From Channa striata (Eukaryota; Chordata; Actinopteri; Anabantiformes; Channidae), in assembly GCA_033026295.1 (NCBI GenBank), contig CM065180.1:18097023-18161022 (forward strand): DNA of 64,000 bases, given 5' to 3'. Positions 24,690-36,921 of the stretch are shown in pieces (the stretch's first letter is position 1; the number at the start of each line of letters is the position of its first letter). The notes under the pieces were generated by a model that saw nothing but the letters and a program-made list of their open reading frames with translations, was not told where the DNA came from and searched no databases. A program made the position numbers and the translations under genes.

Positions 24690-24762
24690 AACTCCTCCCG
24701 ATGACATCACGCATAGGAGTTTTTAATTAGTAGGAGTTCCGATGATGTCATCTGGAGGAGCT
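24690..24762. repeat. imperfect inverted repeat with CRE-like half-sites
   Basis: Left arm aactcctcccgatgacatca (24690-24709) is the reverse complement of the right arm ending tgatgtcatctggaggagct (24743-24762) with two mismatches in 20; the spacer is about 33 bases. Both arms centre on TGACATCA/TGATGTCA. Further related words (cacctggagacatttttcagc) follow at about 24850, so this may be the edge of an old foldback-type element. Confidence 0.6.
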
Positions 24763-26119
24763 CTGGAAAAGCAGGTTGACTTTAATTACAAACTTCATAT
24801 TAACAGCAAAGAGATGACATAATCTGAACTAAAGGTTCCTGCAAGTGATTTCACCTGGAGACATTTTTCAGCTAGAAGTAAAGATATTTTAATATAGAGA
24901 AGTCAAAGGGAAGTTTAATGGCATTTATTTTTCTGTACAAACCCAACTAGAACCAAAAGAAACAAATTCTGAATCAGTGAAGGCAGCTTTTAACTTATTA
25001 TAGCTTGAAAAGATTATAATTCATCTTGAACTTGTCTCGCCTTCAACCTTATTTAGTTCAGGGTGAAGCTCAGTGTAAATTCATACCCGTGTTGGAAAAA
25101 AAAACGCATCTAATTTAATTTAGACAAGGTAAAGTGCTTCAACTGCCGTGGTGGAAGACATAAACGCTGTCAGTTTGTTGTACTAAGTGAAAATGATCCG
25201 TATCGGCAAATCAAACTTTATTAAATTGTGAAATATCTTAAGCAGCTTCTCAGTAGCATGTTTCTTATCTGCCACGTGTATTTAATCCCTTCCACACAGC
25301 GCTGCCTTGCATTCTAACCCATTTCTGGCTTTCATATCTCTCCTCTCACTATCTACCTCTGTCTCTGCTTGTCTCCCTGTCTCCCTGTCTTTCTGTCTGT
25401 CCGCCCCCCCCCTCTCTCTCTCTCTCTCTGGGGAGCGGGCCGAGGGCATTATGTGCTGCTATGAATGATTCATCGCCCTCTGTGATGTGTATGTGCTTGG
25501 ACTCGAAAGCAGGGAGGGAGAGAGAGCGTGAGGGTAAGGTGGGTGGCTGGAGCGGCGGGAGATGAGGTGACAGCAGGAGGAATGTAGCCAGAGGTGGAGG
25601 GCAGCTGCAGGCACGCCGAAAAAGAAGGAGAAGCTACATGGTGTTGGAGATAAACAGCACAAGGGGGATTTTCTTTAAGGTGCTTTTTTTTATTCTGCGC
25701 ACACGCACGGCAGCTAACATCAGATTTTATCCTCTATTTTTTTTGTCAGCTCTGCCTTCATTGACAGAAGGGTTGTGAAATTAATGTTCTCATTACTACC
25801 TGGGGGTGCACAGTCCTCAGGGTGCTAATTGTAATTCATCATCCTTGTAAAATCACCTCTTATTGTCACATTAATCTAAATACATCGGATACTTGTTTAG
25901 TCCTTTGTCGTCTGCTGTATCCACCCCTTCATTCGTTTTTTTTTTAACCAATAATGGGGATAATTCTCCCAAAACACTCTTCCCACGCACTCATAACCTC
26001 TCATAAATTTAAAACCACTCGAGCTAAAAAACCCTCCACGCTCCCTCCAAGATGGTAAGACCCTCGAAACAACGTTATCTTTCCTTATCTAATTTCCCAC
26101 GACCCGGGATGGGTTATCT

Positions 26120-26200
26120 ACCAGATAATGAAGACACGCTGAATAATTAAGTGCACAATAATGCTAATTCATGAATACTATTTGTTTATGATGGCGAAGC
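26120..26200. promoter_or_regulatory. candidate homeodomain-rich element
   Basis: Contains gataatgaagac, ctgaataattaagtgcac, aataatgctaattcatgaat within 80 bases. Suggestive only. Confidence 0.2.
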
Positions 26201-27719
26201 ACAGATAGTGGTTGCAGCAGTGCTGACAGGAGGATTGATGCTTGTGGCCCAGATAGGATCTCTCCACAGTGAGAGGACGCTACAGACTGCAACGATGCCC
26301 GTATTCATTAGGACACCGTCGTTGACTTCTGTACATAATGAGATACTTATGTATAATTTACATGCACATGCTAAGGCAGAGGACACATGTAGCAGAATGG
26401 TAAAAAAGTGAGTTTTTGGCACGTGGCTCATGGTATTTTGCTTTATAAAGCTACATGGGATGTTCCCGTAGATTGTGGCTGATTGCTCCTTTGTCTCTCT
26501 CTCTCTCCCTGTCTTTAAAGCAACCGACCACATGTAGTAAAACGGGAACATTGTGTCTGAAATGGTGTGTGTGGCGTGTCAGCGAATGCACAATAAGATG
26601 GGTGTTGCATCAGAGACACACACTGGATGTTTAAGCTTCCAAAACCCATAAACCCTCCTTGTCCTTTCAACCCACAACACCCAGCCCTGTTCTAGTCCAG
26701 CCTCGCGCTGCAGACTCTGTAGCACCCCAGCGGTTTGATTGCATTTGTGTTTAGAGCTGTGGCCGAGCGGTGCTGAATTATGCCCGAGCTGTTGCCTTTC
26801 TCTGTAGCTGCCGGGAAAATGAGGCAGCCAGGCTCCTTTTGCCTCACTACCACTGACCTTGGAGGTCACTCACAGGAAGGAGACATTCATCACTTTGACA
26901 CATGGATGCTGTGGGGATAAGATCTTGTGTGCATGTGTGTGTTTGTGTGTGTGTAGCAGCTATTACTAAAGTATTATTCCACCCAACACTTCTATGCTCC
27001 CAACAGTATTGGAGCACTAGCTGAAGATCCGCAGCACATACGTCATTGTTTCCAGCAGAGAACTACTCATCTTGCAGATATTTTATTATTCTGTATGATG
27101 CTGTTGTTAATTGAAATATGCTGAAAGTTTTGTACACGTAACACATTCTTTATTTATGATGAAATGCTGATTTCCCTTCCTACTGTAACTCTCTCTGTCT
27201 TTTCCTCTCACTCTGTTTCTCTCCTGTTTTCTGTGCTCATAATCACGAGTGGCAGATAAAAATCGACCGTGGCCATTGTTGGCATGTGTATCTGTTTGCG
27301 CACTAGAAAAGTTATTTCTTATTATTTAACAACAGATTGATATGTTCCTCCCCTAAGACTTTAATCTCATCTCAAATTAAAATAGAAACAATCAAAGCTG
27401 TTTGTGGGGGAATGTACGAAAATCAATCCCAAACAGAAGAGCGAACATGGGAGGTGCAGACAGTAAGAGGATGCACCGATTTAAAGGATAAGAGATAAGG
27501 GAGCACGTCACCGTGCAATCTCTTCTTCTTCTGTCTTCTCTCTGTAAGAGAGATGTTGTATTCTGTATTTGTGTGAGTGTGATTAACTGGATGTGTGCGT
27601 GAAGATGAAATGCTGACGATAAACTGAAGGATAGACGCAACGCAGCAACAGGCAAGAAAAAAAAAATCCCAAAGATAAAACGGAGAGAAAAACCATTTTT
27701 AAAAAGTACAGAGAGGGCA

Positions 27720-27990
27720 AATTACTGTTTGCCGGAGCTTAATTGTTCAAATGAATAATTTGAATCTATAAAGACATAACACACACACAATTATGCTTAT
27801 GCTTGCCATAAATCTGATTAGCACAGAGTGCTGCTCTGCAAACACATGGCAGTCTGCTGTATGGGGGGCTAATGCCCACCCACACAGCTCAGGTCTGATT
27901 AGCTGCAGAGCACCATCACTTATCTCTGTTTCTATTAGCGCACTGTAAACTGAAGTATGATGATGTATCATTCTAACTAATTGTGCAGCC
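27720..27990. promoter_or_regulatory. candidate conserved non-coding element
   Basis: Cores gcttaattgttcaaatg, ataatttgaatc, caattatgcttatgc, ctgattagcacag, ctaatgccc, tctgattagctgcag. Two near-identical words ctgattagc (27816 and 27896) flank a GC-richer middle. No ORF or transposon sequence. Confidence 0.25.
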
Positions 27991-28110
27991 GTTTCTTATT
28001 TGGAAAGCAAACACCGGCGAGAGAGGCTTTAAGGTAACAAGGAGATGGCTGCAGACTGTCAAAGACCCAGTTTGGTGTGTTTTTTTCTGAAGATAAATGA
28101 ATTATGGAAC

Positions 28111-28400
28111 AGGCCTACTGGGCACAGGCCCAGGAGCCTGACTGGTCAGGGGTCCATGAGTCACTGAAGTTATTGTTCATATTTCCTGTTTGGAAGAGCT
28201 CAGTTAAAGGACTTAAGATACCAAAAAGAGATGCACAACAGCTACAAAGAATATGCCAAAAGAAAACAGTTAGCAAGGCCTGAAACTACCAGTACAAAGT
28301 TCTAAATACCAAAAAAGAGAAAAACTTCCAAAAGTAGACACTGAAAAACAGACATCAAACACAAACTCAAGTTTTCAAAATGGCAAAAGATAATTTCCCT
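28111..28400 (+). repeat. degenerate fish repeat with minisatellite-like core
   Basis: A G/C-rich start (ggcctactgggcacaggccc, aggagcctgactggtcaggg) is followed by decayed units of about 20 bases like 'aagagatgcacaacagctac'. I recognise this arrangement from common percomorph repeats with tandem 'actacaaagagacacaaa' units. Copy is strongly diverged. Confidence 0.4.
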
Positions 28401-30632
28401 GTGTGTGCCCAGACACCCATTTTCAAACAAAAACATTGTTTTGTTTTGTTTGTAATTTTATGGTTTCGTATGAAAGATTGGTTTCGACATCCTTACTGAG
28501 AAAATACTCTTTGACCCCAGGTTACTGGTGGTCACCTGTGCAAACGTCTTCTGCTGTTTGCAGAACGACAAAGATGTAGCAAAGATAAAGATAATGAACA
28601 TCCAACTTCTTTTCTATTTGCTAATAAAGATAAAGGCCCCACATCCCATAAGAGCCATAGTGACTCCCTCCAGTTTGCAGAAGACTGACACTTATAAAAA
28701 TAATGTCATCATTTATCCATCCTGATAGACAGACTCCAGCTGATTAAACTGTCTCTGCTGTCTCTCTGCACTTCAAATATTAGATTGAGCCTGTAGTCAT
28801 GCACCCTTCAATGTTTTATTTTATTTATTTATTTATTTTTTGAATGACTGCTCTAATGTCGCAATGATGCACTGATACTGAGAAAGTGTTGGAGCTCTGC
28901 ACAAATGTTGTGTCACTCATCTCCAGGCATCTCTTTGTAATGATTGATGATTTGCTCATGAAGATTATTCAAACTTGCAATTGCATCACATTGCATAGCA
29001 TGACATCTTATCATGTCGTATCGCATTGTATGTTTTCCCATCTTGTCCTATACTATCCTCTTCTGTCTTATCATATTCACATTATTCCCAGTATAGACGT
29101 ACAAGTTAAAAGTAGCAGTAGACAATCACACAGAAGTAAAGTGTGAGTTTTTGGCAAAGTGTATCTAAAGTTATTAAAAATAGTCAGTAGTGTTAATTCA
29201 TAAAAATTGCTTCTGCTACTAATAAGTATAATTGGATTCATTTTTTAGTAACATTTTAATATTACAATAATTCAAGTGAAAATAATTTTAAATGTACTAC
29301 AAAGAACATAATTATCAATATACTGATATTTAACTTCATCAACATTCTATCTTTTGTGCAACATTCTTTAGAATTATTTTCTATGTAAAATGTAAAATGT
29401 CAAGTAATTAAAGGCACCAAAGGCACAACATTTAGCTTTTAAATAATGGTAGAGGGCACACAATTTAAATATTTAATAAAAGAAATCCCATGAGTTTTGA
29501 CTAAAGAGTAATCCAGCACTTGAGAAAGTGGACACCACTGGTAAAATCTATATTTTATAGTGAAGCATAAAGTACTTTTTCAAATAATTGGGGTATTACT
29601 TAATGTTACTCCACAAGCAGACAGGTGCATGTGTGAACCCAGGCAGTACTTTATGCTGAATCAATACTGATGTCTGTCTGCTCCCAGGAGCTCTGCAGAC
29701 CTGCATCCTCCTCAGCCTGAAGTGGCACTTGGATTGACCTCACGCATTTCCCACGGGACCGGCTCTATACGGTGGCAACCTGACCACTAAACTTTACCCT
29801 CAGGTCAGCCAGCCGCGGTCGTAATTGAATTTCTCAGATTCACATCGACTGACTGCGAGCACTGATCAATGCTGCTGCTGTAACTTCCACAATAGAAACG
29901 TCAAGGTCAGAATTACTTGTGGAGATCTCAGCACTTTTAGTATTCGTACGTACAGGTTACAATTTATACAATTTTTGAAAAACAAATTGTAAGAGAAACA
30001 TCTTTAGTTCTTTTTTTCCCTATTTGATAAACCAATCATAACCTGTTTATGGACCATGCATTTAAAATCAAGCAAATATTCAGCCACAGGGGGATTTGTA
30101 CCATAAGGCTCCATAAAATGAGTCTACACAAAAGAATAAGATTTTTGTTTTATTCCTGAACTGTGCATCATTACATGTGAACTAGCATGTCAACCCCTGG
30201 CCCTGCTGCAAACAATGGGCTGTTTTTAATATTTAATGTCCCCAGCTGACATAAATGTCCCTGTTGAGCCAAGTAGCTAAAATACAGAAAAATGCTTCAC
30301 TTTATTTTTATGAAGGATGATGGCTCGGTTTAACAGCATCAGCAACAAAATACTACAAATAGACAACACAGTCGTACATGATGATTTCTACACTGAATCA
30401 CACAACAAGATGATTTTACAGGCAGGCAAAAATAAAATGATGGTTCTTTCTTCACAATATTTGGCATAAGAGCTTCTCAGAATATGCAACCAAAAGACGA
30501 AGTATCCCAATCTTGCTGAATACATCTCTAAATTATTGTTAAGAGAATGAATATAAAATGTTTTCATCAAGTACAACAATGCTGTAATATAATTTGTGAC
30601 ATCTGATGAAGAAGGTCTCATCTACAATATGG

Positions 30633-30633
<1 letters not shown>

Positions 30634-30668
<35 letters not shown>
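30634..30668. repeat. (CA)n microsatellite
   Basis: About 16 CA units, 1.3 kb upstream of the tnrc6c CpG island. Confidence 0.95.
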
Positions 30669-30671
<3 letters not shown>

Positions 30672-32229
30672 TCGTCTGAAAACTATTCAGGCAATACATC
30701 TACTGCCACAGCACGCAGAAGATTCATCACTGTGGTGCCTCCCCTCCTCTCCTCTCCACACATTTCTCCCCCTTGCACTCCATCATATTGTAGACTGAAT
30801 AATTGTGTTGTTCTGCTGCTGTCACTGTAATGCATATCTCTGTGATTATCCAGATGTGGGTGACACCGTAATCCATATGCCCGCGACACCAAGTACAGAT
30901 GGTTCTGTAATTGCGAGCACACTGTTGTGATCACCCTGTTTTGTAATCAGATTCATAGTTATTTCTTGTGGGTGTTTCATGTTTCCAGATTCATTTCCCT
31001 TTTCGGATGCTACTGGAGTCTCATTTAGAGTGGACTTCAGCGGCTGCTAATGAGATGCAGACGAGGGTATTTATTCAGCTCCAGATCTGGCTCATTGGGT
31101 GGTGACGTATTGGCCTGGCAGGAGCTCCAGCTGTATTTGTTTCTCCTCTGTTTAGTGGTGGAGATACGGTTTCCACTGAGCCATGCACAGAGGGAATTTG
31201 TCATTTAGAAGTGGCCAAAGAATTGACTTGTGGACATGCAGCTGGTTTCACCATCAGTGTTTCGAGCATGCATCTAAATTTGCGGGTTCTAAGTAAAATA
31301 AAGACAATTTTTTTTCTGTACATGTGGAAAAGCCCAAAGATGATTGATTCATTAAGCAGCAGAAACGTGAGATTCACAGATGTTCATGTATTTATGTATC
31401 ATTTACATTTACAGTTTAAAAGATGTGATGCCACCTTTGTTTATTAGCAGTTGGTCAGATTTTGCTTTAAATGTTAATAAATGGTGTTTCCAAGACCTTA
31501 CAACTTATAAGCAGGATTCTCATATATTTTATGGTTATAAGTTGCAGTTTTTCACAGTGCAGAAGCAGAATATAGGACAATAGAGCACAACACTGATTTC
31601 TGCAGCTTTCTGCAGGTTCAACAAGCACAATTGTCAATACATTGTTATTATTGCAAGAATGCAATTATATACACTTTACACAGTCATATTGTATAAAAGT
31701 ATAATGGAAAACTCTTGGGACTATGTGGCCTTGAAGTATTTCTTCTCCCACCTCTTCTGTTCAGTACTTTCCAACCATACAGCTCTGCACAATGCGCTCA
31801 CATGCCTGCTGCACTCTAGGGGAAATATATAAGTTATGTGTGGGTTAAATGTCATTTTAATGGATTTTATCAAAATTATATTTTGGACCCTTCCGTTGCT
31901 GAAGACGCGTGCCCTCTGTCGGTGTGAGTGAAACAGTGCAGGTGAAATGAACCCCCGCTAAAAGCAGGCCCGGAGCTCGGCTGCACTTTTCCCCCAGGAC
32001 GGTTCACTTTCCCCCACGAACACCTGACGACTTTCATGTGCGTGCGCGCGGACGGCGGAGGCCTCAGGCCCACAGCATCGTCGGCGAGGAAGGGGCTGCA
32101 GTTGTCATGGAAACGCGAGGAGAGGGGGGGAGGGAGGCGGGGTGGAGCACCGGGGGAGGGGGGGGGGGGACGAGACCAGTTTGTTTTGTTATTGAAGGTC
32201 ACGTGTGAAGGTGAGGCCCCGCCCCCTCC

Positions 32230-32331
32230 CGTTACCACCGATTCACCCGTGTCGAGCTGCTGCCTCGGTCAGTTACTACAAAATGGCTGCAGAGACTCCG
32301 CCGCCGACGGGAAGCCTCTGAACGCTTCACG
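32230..32331 (+). other. tnrc6c: inferred first, non-coding exon of tnrc6c
   Basis: The CpG island contains agttactacaaaatggctgc followed by a donor (cttcacg|gtagga, GT at 32332-32333). No in-frame coding continuation exists, so this is taken as 5'UTR joined to the acceptor at 37973-37974. A complete 12-codon upstream ORF (32283-32321, MAAETPPPTGSL) with a strong context (A at -3, G at +4) lies in it. The 5' boundary is a guess. Confidence 0.5.
32279..32287 (+). promoter_or_regulatory. tnrc6c: YY1-type site at inferred tnrc6c start region
   Basis: caaaatggc matches the YY1 consensus AANATGGC. YY1 sites in this orientation sit just downstream of the start of many CpG-island genes (established). 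The ATG inside it also opens the short upstream ORF. Confidence 0.5.
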
Positions 32332-33107
32332 GTAGGATTCCGCTCCGCTCTTGGACGCACCTCGCGGCTTTGCACTTTGCGCACATACGCGGAAATCGAG
32401 GCTTTGACGCGGCAGCCGTCCTGGGAAAGACGCGGTTTGCAGCTCTGCCCACTTTTGACATCGGCGCTGCCTTCGGCTGCAACGGCTCGTCCTCGGCGTC
32501 CTGATTCCCCCTCGGTGCGCGGCTCTCTCGCCTCAGCTCTTTTCCGGCCTTTCCGGACAGTTGCTGGCGGTGACCTGCACTGGTTTGGACCAGCCTGCGC
32601 CGCGGCTTGCACCGTTGACCCGGGTCAAGGGCAGCCGGTGCCGGACGAGTTTGGACGTGAAGCCGCTCGGCAGACGGCGGCTGAGCGCTGTGTGACATGG
32701 ACGTTGCTGCAGCTTCGGTCTTGCACGTCTTAACGCCCGGTGCTGCAGAGCGGGCTCAGGTGCATCCTCCGACCGGCCTTTCCCAGCTGCGCACATTCCC
32801 CTATCACTGCTGCCTTTCACTTTAAATTGAATGATGTTATGAGCAGCAAAAAACAAATGCTGGGATTTGCCTTTGCTTTGAAGTAACCTCGGGATAGATG
32901 TTGAAATCGCAGCCAGGCTGCTCAATATTGTCTGAAATGGATCTTCAGTAAATCTGGCTCGTCAGTGCAGCGTTGGAGCTGTGTAAATCTTGACATGTGA
33001 TCAATGGTTGCTTCCTGCATCCTCTTCACCATAGAGACAGCCGTCATAGGCCGGCTCCTGCTGCAGCCTGACATCCTCCTGTGGCACACACACTCCTCAT
33101 GGTGACG

Positions 33108-33135
33108 GTGTGTGTGTGTGTGTGTGTGTGTGTGT
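33108..33135. repeat. (GT)n microsatellite
   Basis: About 13 GT units, preceded 20 bases upstream by a short CA run. Confidence 0.92.
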
Positions 33136-35867
33136 ACAGACTGGGAATGCCAGGGTGCATGCAGCGGGGCAGGCTGAAGTAAGCTTTGAGGCCTGGTGCT
33201 TTTACTAATGTGTCAGAGTCCCTAATTTGGGTTTGTGCCTGGCAAGGAATGAAGCCGTGGTGGCGGTGAAGGGAAAGAAGTGGGGGTTCTTTCTGTCCTT
33301 GCCAGGTCAGGGGCCCCAGTCAGCACCCAGGCTTCTGAAAGAGCCAGTGTGTATTCATAGAGAGGCGCCAAAGGGGGCTCGATAACAAAAACAGGCCACT
33401 AAATACTGTGATTACTATACAGCTGAGGTCCTCGCCTCTTTTTCAGCTCGGAACTCTCAATGGCTTTTTTGCTTAGCGCCGGACTAACAGGGCTGAGGGG
33501 GCACTTTGCCAGATTGTGTCATTTGGTTTGGCAGATTGTTTGGTGTCAGTGATCAGATGCTTAGCTGGAGTGCTCAGTGGAAATGATGAGCTTGCACCCA
33601 GCGGAAAGCAGCGTATAGCTGTCGAAGAAATGCGTTTGGATCGTAGTTCAAAATCAGTCAGAAATTCAAGTCTGCTTGGCTGTTAGTGTCATTCAACCTG
33701 TGTCAGTTTTTCAATGTTTACATAGAATTTTGTACAGATTTCCTCTTCTGGTATTAGTACACTTTTGAATATTAAACAGATTCTCTGCAATGAGGTGTCA
33801 GATTCTTGTCAGTGCTTTGCAGAACTGACAATCTCCAGGATATATCAGTCAAACAAACTATTTCTCTGCACAGAAGCAGGGGTTTTTATTTATGATGACA
33901 AAGGTGGAAATAGTGAGAAAGCTGCACAACTGGAGTTTAACAAGACATTTTATTACAAATGTTCTTTGATCTGCGGGGCCAATAAATTGCCATTTGGGCT
34001 GGTGAAAGTGTTCCCATTAGTTCTGGAGCTGAGGGCTGACACTGGGCCCGGAGGCAGTGCTCCTGGAGTGTGTCCATGAGTTATTTTAGGTACCAGAAGT
34101 GCAGCATAAGTTTCTCTTTTCCTTGTTGTTAGCCTGGATCAGAAAGCATGAACGTTACCACACTGAGAAGAGCTTCAAGTATTTTACTGACTGCAATCCT
34201 CTTTGTCAGTGCTTACCCAGCAGTTTTGAAAACCTTCACACCCTTTGAAACGTACAGTACTAGTCACTGCTTGCTGTTTCCATGTGTGTGTGTTAATCTA
34301 GTTTTTGTAAAGTGAAAGCATGCGCAATGCCAACATATCGTACATATTTCATAGTGTTATTCTTCTAGTTTTAGGAAGCCACCGCTGTGCAGCCCCCCCC
34401 TCTCTCCCATGGCGGCTCCTGCCTCTGTGGTTGCTAGCGAGCGTTCTTCCAAAAGCCCGGCCGTGTTCTTGTTTGGCTTGAAGCGATGGCATTCCTGGCT
34501 CCGTGCCCAGCGACTGCCGTCTAGCACCCCTTCCCCCATCTCTCACACATGCACACAGACCAGCCCCATTAATCGCAGCCCCCTCGTCTCCATTGCCACA
34601 ATGTGGGACAGTGTGGCATTTGTACGTCCACGGCGGCACCGGTGACTGTGGATTAGTGATTGAGCAGGTTGCCTCGGCTTCCTCTCGTTCGCCACTTGAT
34701 TTTTCTACCAGTTATACACCTTCTCTGTCCTTGGGCTCTCCCCAGTCCGTGTTTCTCTTTTCCATTTGCCTTTCTTTGTCGGCAGAGCCGGCGTGTGGTT
34801 TTCAGAGGGACACCGAGCTCTAATCCTGTTGTTCTGACAGGATGGTGTAATTCCACAACAGAGCTGAGCTCATTGACCGACGTCCTTCACGTTGACATGA
34901 GCCGTGCTACCCAGCTACAGGCAGCTGCTGATGACGTAGCTCAGCCCGCTGCTACAAGCAAACATCAAATCACAACCGCACTGGTGTATCCTCTTTGAAA
35001 TGATTTATCACCAGTTATTAATAGAGGAGTATATATTCTTAAGTAGTGGCTTAGTGAAAGTTGAGTCTTCTTCCAGTCCATGTGTGCCTTTATGTTAGCA
35101 GAGATGCTGTAGCATCCAAGTGGGTAGGATGTACCATTACTGCACCCCCACCCCCAACATCAGCCTGCCCTCTGAATCCAGGGGATGCACATCTGTCCCA
35201 GACAGTCAGACAGATGTTTGGAAATGAAACCACAGCTCTCTGCATCCAAATTGTGTGTAAAACAGAAATAATTTTGAAGCAGCACTCGATCTCCTCAGCC
35301 AGGTTGACTGTAGTTCACATTAACTTGAGTGTCTTTTATATCTCCAGATCCTACGTGACACAAGCACCGCAGATGCCTCTGAGAGGAGCAACATCCACTA
35401 TATTTAGCACAGCAGCTGCGCTGGTTTCATATCAGCCTGTTAGATTTAAAAATAAGTGTATATGATGTGAATTGGATAAAAGCTACATGCCGCCAGATTC
35501 TAGCAACCTAATGGAAGACCCGCTATCTGTGCTGCTGTTCATTTAACGTCGAGACTCACAATTTATTTTGCAGTTTCTTTTCATTGTTGCTGTAAGATGA
35601 GCTTAGTTCAGCTCCCAGATCTTACAACCTTTCCCAGCGGCCCGTTTCTCTTCCCCGGGGGTTGTGCGTAAGCAGCCATGCTCCGCACATGCGCTCCAGA
35701 AAACATTCGCAGCAACCGCTGATTGTTGTATTTCTGTTCGAGCTGCACAAGTCAGATTTCTGAGTTGCTTTCATTTGCCAATTTATTTGTTTGTTTCTTT
35801 CTCTGTAGCTTTCTTTAAGCATCTGTAGATCCACAGGATCGTCCGTTCCTTTACAAGAAATCCACCA

Positions 35868-36026
35868 CTCCGGTAACTCAGTGAAAACAGTCTGTGCCAA
35901 ATAACCCGAATGTCCCCGGTTCGAGTCCTGCTGAGGATCTTTGTCACGTGTCATATCCTCTCTTTCTCTCTCCCCATGTCTCTGCCTCGTCTGTGGTGAC
36001 TGTCAAAAAACATTAAAATGCAAGAA
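35868..36026 (+). mobile_element. tRNA-derived fish SINE
   Basis: A tRNA-like head with a B box ggttcgagtcc (35918-35928), preceded by aaataacccgaatgtccccg, is followed by gaggatctttgtcacgtgtc, a CT-rich stretch (cctctctttctctctcccc) and a tail near aaaaaacattaaaatgc. This is the common percomorph SINE whose body reads 'gacctttgtcacatgtcat...ctctctctcc' with a short A/T-rich end. Fairly well preserved. Confidence 0.7.
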
Positions 36027-36609
36027 CAAAATCCACCATAAATACAATAGACCTGTCGTAGAATTTGCAAATATGTACAGTGTGTAACATAATGTGCTCA
36101 AAAAGCAGGTTTTCCCCAGATTCGGCACAGAGCATTGCACACGTCAGTGAGATGCTGTGCACAGATTGGAAAAACTACTGAGCTTAGTGCACGGTATAGG
36201 TGTTTCACTGAGACAAGACTGACATTTTCTTTTTTGTTGTACGAAAATTTTACAAATTGTTTTTGACTGTATGTATTTAAACATTTTTTTAAGCTTAACC
36301 CTTTTATATCATTCACTGTAGCTATAGAAAATGAGTACTGAATACTTGAAACCTGGGTGATAATTTCTATTCGTCATCTCTTGTTTCCTTCCTTTTTGTA
36401 AACAAGTCAAGTTTTAGATATTCACTACATAGAGCACACATACTGCAGTAACTCTGCTTTTAATTCATCTGTGGAACCGTCTTTTCATAGACTAAATATC
36501 TGATCCAGCCAGATGTATTCCGGTTGGAGCCTAGTGATTTCTTGTAATTTTTTTTTACTTTGTCTTTCCTGTATGTTGTATCAACAAAAAGTCAGTGTTG
36601 CTATCATTA

Positions 36610-36645
36610 TAAAATATAATAATATAATATAATAATAATAATAAG
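36610..36645. repeat. (AAT)n-like tract
   Basis: Imperfect ATA/AAT tandem directly before the interspersed repeat at 36661. Confidence 0.8.
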
Positions 36646-36660
36646 ATAACACAATCAAAT

Positions 36661-36921
36661 AAAGCTGCAACAGTTAGTAGATTAATTAGCGACATAAACA
36701 ACAGGAAACTAGATTTGCATCTGATTGGATCATCAAATAATTGTTGCTATAAGCACAAACCAAGAAATTGGTGGTTGCAGTTGGTCTTTGTTTTATATCA
36801 TGTTGAAGGAAAATCTTTGGAAGAAGTCGAAAAAGGACTTCGTTAAGCGATTGGTTGATCGACCGAGAAAATGATCTGCAGATGAATCCATAGCGAAAAT
36901 AATTGTTAGTCGTTGCCCTAG
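36661..36921 (+). mobile_element. interspersed repeat with 'gctgcaac...gttgccct' ends, internally deleted
   Basis: The left end gctgcaacagttagtagatt and the right end cgaaaataattgttagtcgt tgccct correspond to the ends of a very common percomorph element whose ends read 'gctgcaac..ttagtagattaatcg' and 'gaaaataatcgttagttgcagccc'. The ends are roughly inverted, which suggests a non-autonomous DNA element. Related pieces occur at 45541, 50382 and 58636. Confidence 0.65.

Larger units (their letters stand above)
6151..31899. other. intergenic region between septin9 and tnrc6c, no supported gene
   Basis: About 25.7 kb in which every open frame is short, low-complexity or lacks any recognisable protein family, and no exon chain with matching phases could be built. 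The region contains microsatellites, degenerate transposon copies, CTCF-like motifs and several A/T-rich blocks dense in homeodomain cores; the recognisable ones are listed separately. In human the same interval between SEPT9 and TNRC6C also has no protein-coding gene that I know of. Non-coding RNAs cannot be excluded from sequence alone. Confidence 0.65.
31900..32780 (+). promoter_or_regulatory. tnrc6c: CpG-rich promoter region of tnrc6c
   Basis: Sharp rise in G+C and CpG content against A/T-rich flanks, with a GC box (ccccgcccc, 32217-32225), an E-box tcacgtg (32199-32205) and a YY1-type site caaaatggc (32279-32287). It precedes the first splice donor (32332) on the same strand as the tnrc6c coding exons. 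No TATA box seen. This is the typical architecture of a broadly expressed vertebrate gene. The transcription start is not resolved. Confidence 0.75.

Noticed and set aside
29100..29620. Possible second copy of the 'tacttgagtattttcattt' repeat
   Set aside because: Scattered similarity in very A/T-rich DNA, no continuous order of family words.
32036..32925. Several 100-130 codon frames on both strands at the CpG island
   Set aside because: High G+C removes stop codons; no start context, splicing or similarity supports them. Bidirectional transcription remains possible but unseen.
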